From Argopecten irradians (lineage: Eukaryota; Mollusca; Bivalvia; Pectinida; Pectinidae), in the NCBI RefSeq assembly GCF_041381155.1, contig NC_091143.1, positions 25,261,695-25,325,694 on the forward strand: a stretch of DNA of 64,000 nucleotides, written 5' to 3'. A model generated the notes under the pieces. The model made no database searches and was not told the origin of the DNA. It saw only the letters and a program-made list of their open reading frames with translations. Positions within the stretch are counted from its first letter, which is position 1. Each line of letters begins with the position of its first letter. This document shows, one piece after another, positions 23,866 through 35,364 of the stretch. Position numbers and translations under genes: made by a program.

Positions 23866-24716
23866 AGTATTGCACACCGTAGTAGGCTACGTAGTATATA
23901 TCTGCTATTAACAATCTGACCTCATCTAACATCGATTCAGGGTAACTGCTAATCAGAAACTTTCAATGTGCTTGTTGTCATCTGACAAGTCCTGACGAGT
24001 TTTATTTGAGCAGTTAGGACCTACTTACTGGTTTCCATTCTGTGGGGCCAACTGGGGTTTAAAAATTCCCAGGAGAAATGCTTTTATGAATAGAATATGT
24101 ATCTATTAAAAGGATTTAAGTAGATGACATGATGTAAGATATAATTCTTCAATGGATTACATGGATAAGTCGATTATAATACAAATGAATACAAAACATT
24201 ACCTTACTGCGGTCGTCTGAATTCATCTTCTTTTTAGACAACTGTGACAAAACGCACACGACCCGACCATGATTGGAATACGACAAAATTAGAAACAATT
24301 AACTGACCATATTTTCCGGATATAGTTTACTACATTTCCTTGCGGTGTATCCGTTCATTTTACATACGATTTAATATTATAATAAAAATCTTCAAAAATA
24401 ATTAAATAAATTTAATAATTGTCTTGCCGTACTTACACATATGATATGATAATGCATAGATCTTTATGAATATTAACTTTTTGCTGCCGTTGTCAATGAG
24501 AAAAATATATACTTGAATAATACCCGGGTTATAAATATCTTGACTTTTCCAATGTAGTAACTTTTAGGCCTTTTAATATACACGTAAATACGTTTTTTAG
24601 ATAAAAGTTATCAGAACCTTACATTTTCCTTATTGAACAGCTCATATGATGTATAATAAATATTTATTTTTCAAGTGGTTGTTGGATATAGCAGGGGCGT
24701 AGGAGGCGGAGAGGCG

Positions 24717-25099
24717 GGTCACACTTAATAACGACAACAAACGACAACACGTTAAATATAAGGAAAAGTTAGTGACAACACAAGATATGTCATTCAGTAC
24801 ATTAAAATGAATATTTCTACCAAGTTTTATGAAGATTGGAGCAAAAATGAAGGAATTAGAGCGATTTTAATATTCTGAAATCGGCCGCTGGTCAACGATA
24901 AATCGAGTGACAAGAGGTTTGCCGTGACGGTATACCGACAACACGTTGTAACATCGAAAATGTTTTAAAAACCTAACGACAACAGAAGATATTTTATTTG
25001 TCATACTATAATGCATCTATGTACAAAATTTCATTGAGATTGGAAAAAAAAGAAGACTTTATACCTGTTTTAATGTTACGAGATCGGCGACTGGTCAGG
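24717..25099 (+). repeat. Inverted repeat pair 1, left arm (383 bp)
   Basis: Runs from ggtcacacttaataacgac to gatcggcgactggtcag and is the reverse complement of 29568-29950 at high identity over its full length. Recurrent 'cgacaacacgtt' and 'aacgacaaca' motifs. Just outside the arm is 'caggggcgtaggagg' (24692), a hAT-like terminus whose partner could be '...ccgcccctg' ending at 25370, but the flanks there do not form an 8-bp duplication. Confidence 0.85.
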
Positions 25100-25917
25100 T
25101 TTACTACCGACAACAGATCGACGACTCACACACGCCTGTACACGCGTGTGTACGAGTGCATAGGGTCTCGATACTGTTTGTCTAAGCCATTATTGTGTAA
25201 ACATCATTATAGTCGGTGTAGAACTCTAGGCCATACTCAATACACACTTTTTGAAGATAATTGTAAAAAAATTCTTACATGTGGTTGAATCCAGATTTTT
25301 TTTCTTAACATTCCACAAATAGATGCTTTTATTAATAATTTCATGATTTGTTTACTTGTATCCGCCCCTGTGTTTTCAGCAGAGTTTGGAGATAACCCAA
25401 AATGGAACACCTAAATAATTAAAGTTTGATTAATAAATGTCCAGGCATGGAAAAAAATGTTTGAATTCATTTAAAAAGAAAGTTCAAACATATTTTAGTT
25501 TATTCAGGGCACATGTCTTTTCAAAATATTCCATTCAGCATTTATTTTCTCATTTTAAAATATATGGTGTTTTTAGGGGTGTCGCACGACGTCGTTTCCC
25601 GGAGTTTTTCAAAATTTCATTGTTTTTAAACACAGATAATAAGCAACTGGAAAGAAAATTGTCACAAAAAAGTCTGCACCTTAGTTTTTTGTTCAGGACT
25701 GTTATTGTTAGTTTAGATTGCAAACTGAAAATTCTGTATCACATATTTTAAAAGTGTTTCATTTTGGGTAGCGTTCCAAATTGGGTAGCGTCACGTAAGT
25801 TTTTTTTTTTTGTGTGTGTGTATTTTTAGCTGCGTAAATATTTTTATATTAATTCACTTTTTTTATTAACGCGGTAACTTTATTTAATACGTTTTATTTG
25901 AAAGATTAAGTTTAAAT

Positions 25918-26256
25918 ATCTTGAATCCCGTCTTGCGGGCACACAAGATTTCACTTGCGTATCGTAAGTTTTAATTTCGGGAAGCTTACAAATATTACGT
26001 TTATTTAACACTTTTTATTACTGAACTTACACATTTTATTTATTGAATGATTTTTACTGACACATACATACGTGTAATTCATTTGAAAAGTATTAGAAGG
26101 TCAACGAATTTTAACTGTTACAACATCTTGAATCCCGTCTTGCGGGCACACAAGATATTTCGCAAACATATCGTAAAATGTCCCAACTGATAATTTCGCA
26201 AACTTATCGTTTAAAGTCTAACTTATCTTGAACCCCGTTCTGCGGGCACACAAGAT
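25918..26256. repeat. Three copies of a 32-nt compound hairpin
   Basis: Copies at 25918-25949, 26125-26156 and 26225-26256. Each has outer arms ATCTTG/CAAGAT and inner arms CCCG/CGGG (third copy CCCCG/CGGG) around the loop TCTTG or TTCTG. Each is followed by 'ttc(a/g)c' and, in variable distance, 'atcgtaa' or 'atcgttt'. The first two hairpins are identical in sequence although the spacers differ. Confidence 0.75.
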
Positions 26257-26871
26257 TTCGCTTAGACATTTTTTTCTGTTTAGACGGACCGTGCGATTCT
26301 GTTCATTTCCACGTACACGTTTTCGTGTATCCGGTTTTTTCGCGATGGCTGATGTTTTTGTAATAGTTAGCATTCCATTAGTGGAAGTTTCCTTTTTCTG
26401 CTTCACAAGTTTTAAAAACTTGTGCACGTTTCCGTTGTCGTTGTCTTTGTCTTTGGCAGTGTTCTCCAAAATACTGAACTTATTTTTAAATGTTGCGCAT
26501 GCGGAGCTAATTCGTACTCTCCTATTCCGTGACGCGATCTGCGCACGTGGTTGTACTTCGTGTTTTGTATGTGCTCTAATCGTTTTTCGAAATTTTACAG
26601 TCACCAACAAGCTTTATGATGTCATTCATTGATTCGCAATTGTTGTTTTTCCAGCCTTTGGGTATATGGGGGCATCGTACTCGGGCCCTCAACCACCCTG
26701 CGCCGGATAGTTGGTAAAGTTTTTTTCAGACCAATATGTACCCATACGTTCACCATACATATTGTCGATTTTGCTTGATACTGAATCAAATTCTTTGATA
26801 GTATCCAAATTGATCAGTCCATCCTCGCCAAAGATAGACGACATTATCGGCGCTTTCTCTTTGTCGTTCAT
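26218..26871 (-). CDS. Unidentified lysine-rich ORF pair
   Basis: Two consecutive minus-strand frames look more protein-like than the AT-rich surroundings. The first (26871-26689, 60 aa) starts MNDKEKAPIMSSIFGEDG and ends in NYPAQGG. The second (26610-26218, up to 130 aa, first ATG uncertain) is strongly basic, with FKNKFSILENTAKDKDND, KFLKLVKQKK and KKPDTRKRVRGNEQNRTVR. A stop and about 78 bases separate them. I recognise no family. The composition would suit a nucleic-acid-binding protein of a mobile element. They lie inside inverted repeat pair 1, so they may be that element's cargo or chance. Confidence 0.25.
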
Positions 26872-27299
26872 TCATGCTCCCGAAAATATACGCAAATATT
26901 TTATGCAAAAATGTACAATAAAAAAAAACCATATAATAATGTATTTCTTAAGATAACATATGGGAAGTATATATACACACCATATGTTTACATAACAATA
27001 AATACAATCGCGAACTGTAATCACTCTGATAATATACACACGTGTGTGCTTCTTCTATGTATACTGTATGCAAGCCGTCGTAGACGTTTCAATGACCATT
27101 ACTCATTCAAATCTTCATCAATATACATTACACTTGGCATGATTACTTTCTTTAGATATAGGTTACATATATTATTATTTGCGGTAAAATTACTGCGTAA
27201 TTTCGTAAAATAATTTGTGTTGTCGGTCGGATCTAGATCTCTACATGTAAGCTTGGCTTACACACATGTATACACTCTGCGTCTCTTCATTTTTGAAAT

Positions 27300-27435
27300 C
27301 GTCATTACTCCGGTATTTTTATTCCAATCTTAATGAATTTTTGTACAGAGATGCATTATGGTATGACAAACAACATATCTTATGTTGTCGTTAGGTTTTT
27401 CTATTTTTTTAATGCTATGATGTGTTGTCGGTAAT
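27300..27435 (-). repeat. Partial third copy of the pair-1 arm
   Basis: 'tttttattccaatcttaatgaa...gatgcattatggtatgacaaacaacatat...ttgtcgttaggttttt' matches part of the 29568-29950 arm in the same orientation, and ends with gttgtcggtaat. It shows that the arm sequence is a dispersed or internal repeat. Confidence 0.65.
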
Positions 27436-27483
27436 ACCAGAGATTTAGATAGTAGGGGATCAGAAGGTACCTCATAGCCTTAC

Positions 27484-27947
27484 TTAAAGGGCCACTACCT
27501 TTCCGAAACGGCTTTTAACTTGTCAAATAGGAATGTAAAACGAGACCCGATTACTTTGTGAGAGTCGCAGAAGTTATTAACTATTCGGTTACTAGCAAAC
27601 GTTATATATCATCACCTGCAGAACTGAGTTTCTTTAGACATAAAGTTAAATGTTCATTGTCAGAAACGCGGGTCGTGTAATGTTGCCCGGTCCGCTCGGT
27701 CCTATATGCCGCGCGGTAGTATCTTGATTATCACTGCGCCCAACGGCAGAAACCAAGACATCGGAAATGACAATCTCACCCTGTTTAGTCGTCACACTTA
27801 GAGTAGGGCGAATCCTGTGCATCTCGTTAGTGGGTATGTATCCTCGACCCTAAGCCATCTGACAGATATTTTTCATTTGGTCTAATATTGGGTTTTTACG
27901 AAAGCCTTAAAGTGTTGCTTCCGGCACAGGAGTAGTGGGCCCTTTAA
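27484..27947. mobile_element. 464-bp MITE with TTAA ends
   Basis: TTAA|AGGGCCACTACC at the left and GTAGTGGGCCCT|TTAA at the right form terminal inverted repeats bracketed by TTAA, as in piggyBac-type insertions. The interior is relatively GC-rich and non-coding. Confidence 0.65.
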
Positions 27948-29567
27948 ACGACGCGCCCTCTGCAGCGGAAGCTATCCCCAGAGTGGCAGGCGCGTGTCCT
28001 ACAGTCGAGTACAGTCTAACGGACGGCCATGCGTTGAAACTCACCTCTTCAGTCCGATGAACTGCCGATCTAGCGGGCTATTAATTCAGGAGATGAATAG
28101 AAACTAAACCCAAAATAGCACAAAGATTTGCTCTTTTATTGAAAATGTAAATTTATATTGAATAATCCGATCACATTGTTCATAAATTGTTTAGAGGTGT
28201 TTAACACTAAATAAACGAAATGTTTAACCGTGAATGTACCTCATCCCGGCCACGATGAACTGTCCTCCATCGTCCCCGGTGGAAATATATAATATATAAA
28301 ACCAGATAAAACCCCCATACCTCTGAGAATTCAATAAGTGACTGATTCTCCACTATGCTGCTTGGTAAATTTTTACATGATGAAATATTAAATTGATTGA
28401 ATTTGAACATATTGAACCTTTTGAACTTTTGGTGGTAAAACTGTACACAAATCATCGAAGTTACCCTAAATTTATAATGGCGACGATAGGGTCGTGAAAG
28501 ATAGCACAGTATAAACCATGTACATATGGAAACTTTTAAAGCTCAAGTACAAGTGTTAACAAATTATCGAAGGTACCCAATATATCAATCATGGCGAAGA
28601 GATAAAGTGCCGATCGAGCTGTGATAGATAGCATAATTTGATATCTAATTAACGGAAAGTGATTTGCAACTGCTATAATCACAGGTGTCATACTGTCATC
28701 AGGTGAACCGTCGGCCAGAACACCTGGCCACCGCCCCAGGTCATCGCCTCACTTAACTCAACGGGGGTCTATTTACCTGTGTTTGAGTCTCGAAGGCTAT
28801 GCAGTAAGTTTGTAAATTAGATAATATTTTTCTAATCTTAATTTTCCCAAACAGCTTTATTTATAATGCATAGAACCATATTGAAATAAAAGTGAAATGT
28901 AAATATTCCGCTTTACCAGAAATTTGAATATAATTCATTTAAATATCTTGCTTTACCAAGCATTTTTTTTTTACTAAAGCAAAATAGAATCTCCCGGGTT
29001 AAACTCATTAAATTTATATGTGTTGTATTTTTCATTCTAACGAATCAAGAAAAGCTTTTATAATATGTCATTAATCACCAAAATTTACCAACATTTTGAT
29101 CATTGCTTACAGAATTTTCAATGCATCGGTTTTAATTTTACGTTTTTTCATAAAAAAAAACAATACAGAAATATCTCATCAGTATCTCACCAGTCCAACA
29201 TCATTGGAAAGCCATTTTTGGCTTTATATAGATATATGGTAATATTTACATATTAAATGGTTAAATATACATGCATGAGATTAGCATCTCTAATGCAACA
29301 GTATAAAAAGATATGAGATACTTTTCGATGTTTATTGGTTTGTATATAGTTGTATAGTCATGTATACACTGTAGTAGTAATATGCCGTACACAGCTTCAT
29401 GGGCTAACACTATGATATAACTCGCCTCCAGCTATTAGTGCGCAGACGCACGGCTTGGTCTCGCGGTAACCGTTCATCCGTTTACGATAACAATAGGTGG
29501 GTACGTGATATCGCGAGAACAGCCTTAGTTACTTATCCCAATGATATTTAAATCTCTGGTAATAAAT

Positions 29568-29950
29568 CTGACCAGTCGCCGATCTCGTAACATTAAAACA
29601 GGGGTAAAGTCTTCATTTTTATTCCAATCTTAATGAAATTTTGTACATAGATGCATTATAGTATGACAAATAACACATCTTCTGTTGTCGTTAGGTTTTT
29701 AAAACATTTTCGATGTTACAACGTGTTGTCGGTATACCGTCACGGCAAACCTCTTGTCACTCGATCTATCGTTGACCAGCGGCCGATTTCAGAATATTCA
29801 AATCGCTCTAATTCCTTCATTTTTGCACCAATCTTCATAAAACTTGGTAGAAATATTCATTTTAATGTACTGAATAACATATCTTGTGTTGTCACTAACT
29901 TTTCCTTGTATTTAACGTGTTGTCGTTTGTTGTCGTTATTAAGTGTGACC
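29568..29950 (-). repeat. Inverted repeat pair 1, right arm (383 bp)
   Basis: Reverse complement of 24717-25099, with equal length and no large gaps. The arms are 4.5 kb apart. Immediately right of it the sequence becomes GC-rich (gggagaggcagggcgatcgcagg), not matching the left outer flank exactly. Confidence 0.85.
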
Positions 29951-30031
29951 GGGAGAGGCAGGGCGATCGCAGGGCGGGCAACTGTCCCCCGTTCCCCAGG
30001 ACGGCTAAAAATGCATATTTGAAAGAAAAAA

Positions 30032-30658
30032 AGAGACATTTTTTTAAATACAAAGTAGTACGTAGAATCCCTAGGCCTTAATGGACATTTTAGTGTAGTT
30101 CATGTGTATTGAATTTCTATTATTATTAAAGGTTTGAACATTATCACGGTGGGGAATCACGTGTGGTCTGTAGTTGGTGTGTTTCACGAATCAAAATGGC
30201 GGCCGCCAGCAGTTTTGCCAGAAAAGGAGGTAAGTCACTGAAAATACCCTTTGTATCGGCATTTTATAGTGACGAGCATATGCTATACATAATTCTAGAC
30301 AAACCGATACCTTAGTTGTGTTGCAACGCTCTGTACTTTTCTCTAACATTCTGACCAAAGTTTTGAATCGGAGCGATTTTGCTCGTAGTAGAATTGGTAG
30401 TATACACGAACATACACTTTTCGTACGTTTTCTGTGTTTAGACGGGGCCATTCGCTGTAAATGTGATATTGTCTATTTGTTATTGTCTACATTCAATTGC
30501 ACATCTAACCTTTCTGGCAGAAAACAGCATGTTCATGGTTAATTCTTTGGTTTTACGAAAGGATGGAGTAAACACGTACCGTTTTGGATTGATGAGTTGA
30601 CACGAACTGCTACATGTACTTATTTCCTTCAATTTGACTAATCTGGCAAACATTGATA
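30032..30658 (+). repeat. Inverted repeat pair 2, left arm
   Basis: Reverse complement of 33639-34214, from agagacatttttttaaatacaaag to ctggcaaacattgata. The left arm has one ~50-bp extra block (near 30120-30170, including 'ggggaatcacgtgtggtc'). The two arms share 'aatccctaggcctta' and a mini-exon (30196-30229). Confidence 0.85.
30196..30229 (+). CDS. Candidate first coding exon (34 nt)
   Basis: The sequence aaaATGG is a good start context; the 34-nt frame reads MAAASSFARKG and ends at GGAG|GTAAGT, a near-perfect splice donor, in phase 1. The upstream flank is GC-richer than average. No downstream exon can be identified in 30230-33640, so the host gene is unknown or the exon is a duplicated relic. 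An inverted copy is at 34066-34100. Confidence 0.35.
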
Positions 30659-30875
30659 GTGTGTGCTTCAGTATATAAGATTAACTTATACCAGTTAAAA
30701 GAAAGATTCGCATAATTGATTAAACTTTAACACATAAGATTGGAAGGTGAGGATATACTTTTGGATATACCCATTTGAATTCCGCAAGTGACCGGAAGTG
30801 CAAATATGCCATACAAAACAACAGGAATTCGTAAAATATGCCGTACATTTATTATTGGCTTACATCATGTTAATC

Positions 30876-30962
30876 TGAAAAAATATTTAAAAAATCGGGA
30901 TATTTACTATACTGTTTTACTGTTTTTTGTAAATATCCCGATTTTTAAAATAAATTTTCAAA
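30876..30962. repeat. Hairpin: AAATCGGGATATTTAC and its complement
   Basis: aaaaaatcgggatatttac (about 30891-30909) and gtaaatatcccgatttttaa (about 30930-30949) are perfect inverted repeats around a ~20-nt loop. Confidence 0.7.
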
Positions 30963-31013
30963 TTTCATATTTTCATGAAAAAAAAAATCACATGACTGTC
31001 ATATTTACTCATC

Positions 31014-31528
31014 AGTCCATCCAGAAACATATATACATAGAGATTGGCAACTCCGCCATTTTTACGATAGGCAGATGTACCTCTGCGTGTGCTTAAGGGT
31101 TTTTTAGATAAACTTTTAAATAGTTAGATACAGAAAAATAACTTTGATATGTTATAAAAATTAAATAATTTTCAGATGGTTTTTAATACAATTTTTGATA
31201 GAAAAAAATATACTTTAACTTATACATTAATAAAATTAAATGCACTTCCGGTTTTGTAAGTCTGATTTTCGAAAAAACCAGGTAAAATTGCTGATTTTTC
31301 ATGCTTTCAAAAATAATATTAAATAACATCAACCGGGAAAATTGTCACATCAAACCATGATGTAATGTGTAAACTTTGTATTGATGTAAAAATATCATGT
31401 TTAAAAGAAATACACTTAAAAGTAGTTGGCCAAGGGAAAATGCTTATAAACCTGAGGTCCTGCTGCCTGTCAACAAAGACAAAGAAGGAGTTTCCAATCT
31501 CTATGTATATATGTTTCTGGTCCATCCA
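31014..31528. repeat. Inner inverted repeat inside pair 2
   Basis: 'gtccatccagaaacatatatacatagagattgg' (31014-31053) recurs inverted at 31487-31528 (ccaatctctatgtatatatgtttctgg). About 430 bp separate the arms, nested between the larger arms of pair 2. Confidence 0.75.
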
Positions 31529-31529
31529 C

Positions 31530-33638
31530 CAATTACAAAAAATGTATGACAACATCCATTTTCATTGAGTTGGCCCCCTTTGGTTATTCCACATATGTAT
31601 GTGTGTTTGACTATAACTTCGGAAATTTTAGTAAGAGATTTTTAAGTCTTATTTCTGAAGGAAAGAGTCATGACATTGGGTCTTTCCTTAAGGATGTATT
31701 CTTCTGTGGTTTCAGTCCCGTTAAAGTCTCGTTTCGACATAGATCAAAAACGTTATGAGATTTTCAAATACGATTTATCAATATCTGTAGCATGTGGTCT
31801 GTAGCAAATTTTGTCAAAAAATTACATTTATATTTTTAGTAGATTTTTTTACACAGCGATTTTTAGAAATGGCCAATTTGGCGGCCATTTTGAAATTGTG
31901 TCTTTTTTGGCTTTGAGAAGAGCCATCGTTTTCCCATTTTTTTCTTAAATTGTTTTTACTTAAATCATCACCGCGTCAGCATTTTCAGCTGTATCGAGTT
32001 AATTTTTGCTGTTAATCTTCACTGGGTTCATGTTAATTAAAACATTGAACATTAATGTGTGAAATGATACACTTTTGTCACTTTATTTTTACATTTAATG
32101 GTAATTTGAGCACTTTTATTTTTTAGTCAAAAATATTGAAAAATAACATATATTTAAATGGGACAAAAAAGTAAGCACACGGACCCCCCATTTTTCTGCC
32201 TGATTTAGAAAGAACAACCCTTTCCCTATTGATATGCAAACTATTGACAAAAGTTTAATACCAGAACTTTTTCTATAAAGTATTAAATTTGACAAAAATG
32301 GCTGAAAATGGTGCATTTTGGAGCTCAAAATTAAGGGGTAGGGGTAGCATATGTTGTTATTTTGAGAAAAAATATGACTCTTATTAATCATAACTGATAT
32401 ATTTTTAATGAAGACTACTGGAAAATAAATTCTACAAACATCCATACATATCAAACACCTCATTAGGAAATTATGGCTTTAAATTCTAGTGTATGTGGTC
32501 AAAACGGTGAAATTCCAATAAAATCCACTATTTTGTCATTTTGGTATCTTTGAGTGACAATAACTCAAAAACGAGCACACGGACATATGTTTTTTCTTCC
32601 ATTTTCTTTCATGGTATGAACTCCTCTTTCCAAAAATTTATATGAGAAAAAAAGTTTAATACAAGAAAATTTTGACTTCTCAGAGGAGTACATCCTTAAT
32701 TTACAATCTTTATTTCTTTTATGCAAAATGACGAAATAGTTCCCTTTGCGATAACCGTAATTCTAATAAAAAAAACAACAGACACGGTGCTCACAAGCGT
32801 TCCCATGTTCCAAATAAAGACGTTTTCCTACAAGTTTCGCGAATTTGAAATACACTGTGTGTGGTGTTGCCCATATTCCCTTTAAAACATCATTTTTACA
32901 AATTAAAATACTCAATAAATACATATTGAAGCATGGGTGTTGTTCATTAGTTTAATTTATACTCTTCTGTACAGTCCAATTTTAATCCAGTAGCATACTT
33001 GATTCATTGCAAGGAGACTTGACCCATCTGACACACAGGAATCTTTTTGTATGGCAACACGTTAAACGTTCCTTCATTCCGTCGTTCTGACAGGCGTCTT
33101 ATTCCGGTCTTGTTAAGTGATCTCAATGATGTTGTTGTACAGATTAATTGTTTGTTGTTTATAAACTTGTTTGTGATTTTCCCTTTGGATGAATAAAGTT
33201 ACGGTAAGTTTATTATGTTAGCCTAAATTGGTTACGAAAAACCATCGATGTCTTTCTGTGACTAAAGTTGTAGGTTCATTCTATAACATATTCATCTATA
33301 AAAACTGATTAACAAAACAAATCTCAACATTAACCAACACTTAAAAACATTAAACGTGTGTGTTAGATACAGTATATATCTATATTGATCGTCTAGAAAT
33401 GGACGGACACAGACAAAAAGTGTTATGGCATTCCCCCAATCTTCCCGTTTGTTTCCTTAACCAGATGATATGCAGTGATGCAGTAGGTTGTGGATGTGAT
33501 ATTGAACGATATTCCATTAAACGATAGCTTGTTAACATATTCCATTGGATTTTAACCGAGCACATACTACATCATGTGGTTTATTCAAACTGGTATAAGT
33601 TAATCGTGTAAAACAATACTTGAACATAATTATTATAA
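31530..33638. other. Gene-free repeat interior of pair 2
   Basis: Contains two diverged versions of 'gcacacggac...' (near 32175 and 32575), suggesting an internal ~400-bp duplication, and 'ccaatttggcggccattttg' near 31872. No coding frame is convincing. Confidence 0.4.
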
Positions 33639-34214
33639 TATCAATGTTTGCCAGCTTAGTCAAATTAACGGACATATGTAGCAGTTCGTGTCAAACTCAT
33701 CAATCCAAAACGGTACGTGTTTACTCATCCTTTCGTAAAACCAAAGAATTAACCATGAACATGCTGTTTTCTGCCAGAAAGGTTAGATGTGCAATTGAAT
33801 GTAGACAATAAAAAAATAGACAATATCACAATTTACAGCGAATGGCCCCGTCTAAACACAGAAAACGTACGAAAAGTGTATGTTCGTGTATACTACCAAT
33901 TCTACTACGAGCAAAATCGCTCTGATTCAAAACTTTGGTCAGAATGTTAGAGAAAATGTACAGAGCGTTTGCAACACAACTAAGGTATCGGTTTGTCTAG
34001 AATTATGTATAGCATATGCTCGTCACTATAAAATGCCGATACAAAGGGTATTTTCAGTGACTTACCTCCTTTTCTGGCAAAACTGCTGGCGGCCCGCCAT
34101 TTTGATTCGTGAAACAACCAACTAGAAATTCAATACATAGATGAACTACACACTATGAATGTCCATAAGGCCTAGGGATTCTACGTACTACTTTGTATTT
34201 TAAAAAATGTCTCT
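33639..34214 (-). repeat. Inverted repeat pair 2, right arm
   Basis: Matches 30032-30658 in reverse complement with scattered substitutions and small indels. It carries a second copy of the mini-exon with one extra G. Confidence 0.85.
34066..34100 (-). pseudogene. Inverted copy of the 34-nt first exon, +1 nt
   Basis: Same start context and same donor (GGAG|GTAAGT) as 30196-30229, but ATGGCGGGCCGCC has one extra G. The frame becomes MAGRQQFCQK and the splice phase changes. One of the two copies is therefore broken relative to the other. Confidence 0.4.
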
Positions 34215-34412
34215 TAAAAATTACTTTTTTATATATATGTCTAAGCAAGACAATTAATTCATTATTATTTTGAGTGCCGATGGTGTGAAGCAGGTATGTT
34301 CAGATCGAGGAGGGTTTCACAATGATATGACGACACAATTATATTAATCACAATTATCATTTCTAAATGCAGGTTACTTTAAATCGAAAAATTACCATGG
34401 TAAGAACGCTTT

Positions 34413-34740
34413 AAAATCATCAAAATACATCGTAAAACTCATCTCAGCCATTTTAAATCGTAATTTTTTCCCCGGGCCCACCAAACACCAAAATCTCGCG
34501 CCTTCGGGCGCTCGCAAATTATCAAAATGCATCGTAAAACTCATCTTAGCCATTCTAAATCGTAATGTTTTTTTTCCCGGGGGAGACCCCCGTACTCCCC
34601 AAACATCAAAATCTTGCGCTTTCGGGCGCTCGCAAAATCATCAAAATACATTGTAAAACCCATCTCAGTCATTCTAAATCGTAATATTTTTCTCGGGGTC
34701 GACCTCAAGACGCCAAAATATCGCGCCTTCGGCGCTCACA
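34413..34740 (+). repeat. Three ~110-bp tandem units
   Basis: Units start at about 34413, 34516 and 34635 with 'atcatcaaaatacatcgtaaaactcatctcagcca' variants and end with 'tcgcgccttcgggcgctcgc'. Confidence 0.8.
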
Positions 34741-35364
34741 TGCTAATTTGGCCAATTTGCGTATTCGTTAATTTCCTTTTAGCGACCCCACTGTCTATAA
34801 ATGTGTAAAAGGGTTATATTTAATGATATATAAAAAAGTATATAAAGAATAAATGGTTGTGTGGTGAATTAATCTCCTCCTGTAGGTGCGGCGGGGGGAG
34901 GGGTTTACAAAATATAGAGGACCTTTGCCCCCCCCCCCCCATTACGTTTCATTTTCCTACGCCACTGTATAGTATTTATTTCACTCTTGCAATTTTTTTT
35001 TTAACCCACCATCATCAGATGGTGGGCTATTAAAATCGCTTTTCGGCTTGCTATAGCTATTTCTCAGGAAGTACTGAATGGATCATCTCATTTCATATTT
35101 AGGTTCCCCTAGTTGTGCATATTGCGTTTTGGGACCGATCGGTCAACAAGATGCCCGCCAGGCAGCCATCTTTGATTTTGATAGTTAAAAGTTTGTTATC
35201 GCTATTTCTCAGAAAGAACTGAATGGATCATTCTCAAATTTCATATGTAGGTTCCCTTAGAGTCCTTGTTGCACATATTGTATTTTGAATTAATTGTGCA
35301 ATTTACATTGATATAAATATATATAGCCTTGACCTTTGGACATGGAAAACAATCTTCAGCAATA

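Noticed and set aside
24692-25370. hAT element bounded by CAGGGGCG...CGCCCCTG
   Set aside because: The short ends match but the flanking 8-mers (ggatatag and tgttttca) differ. Kept only as a remark under the inverted repeat.
25437-25751. 104-residue plus-strand frame in AT-rich DNA
   Set aside because: Phe/Lys/Leu-rich composition typical of translated AT-rich noise; no splice or start context.
25918-26256. CRISPR-like array (three hairpin repeats)
   Set aside because: Spacers are unequal (175 and 68 nt), the genome is animal, and no cas-like gene is present.
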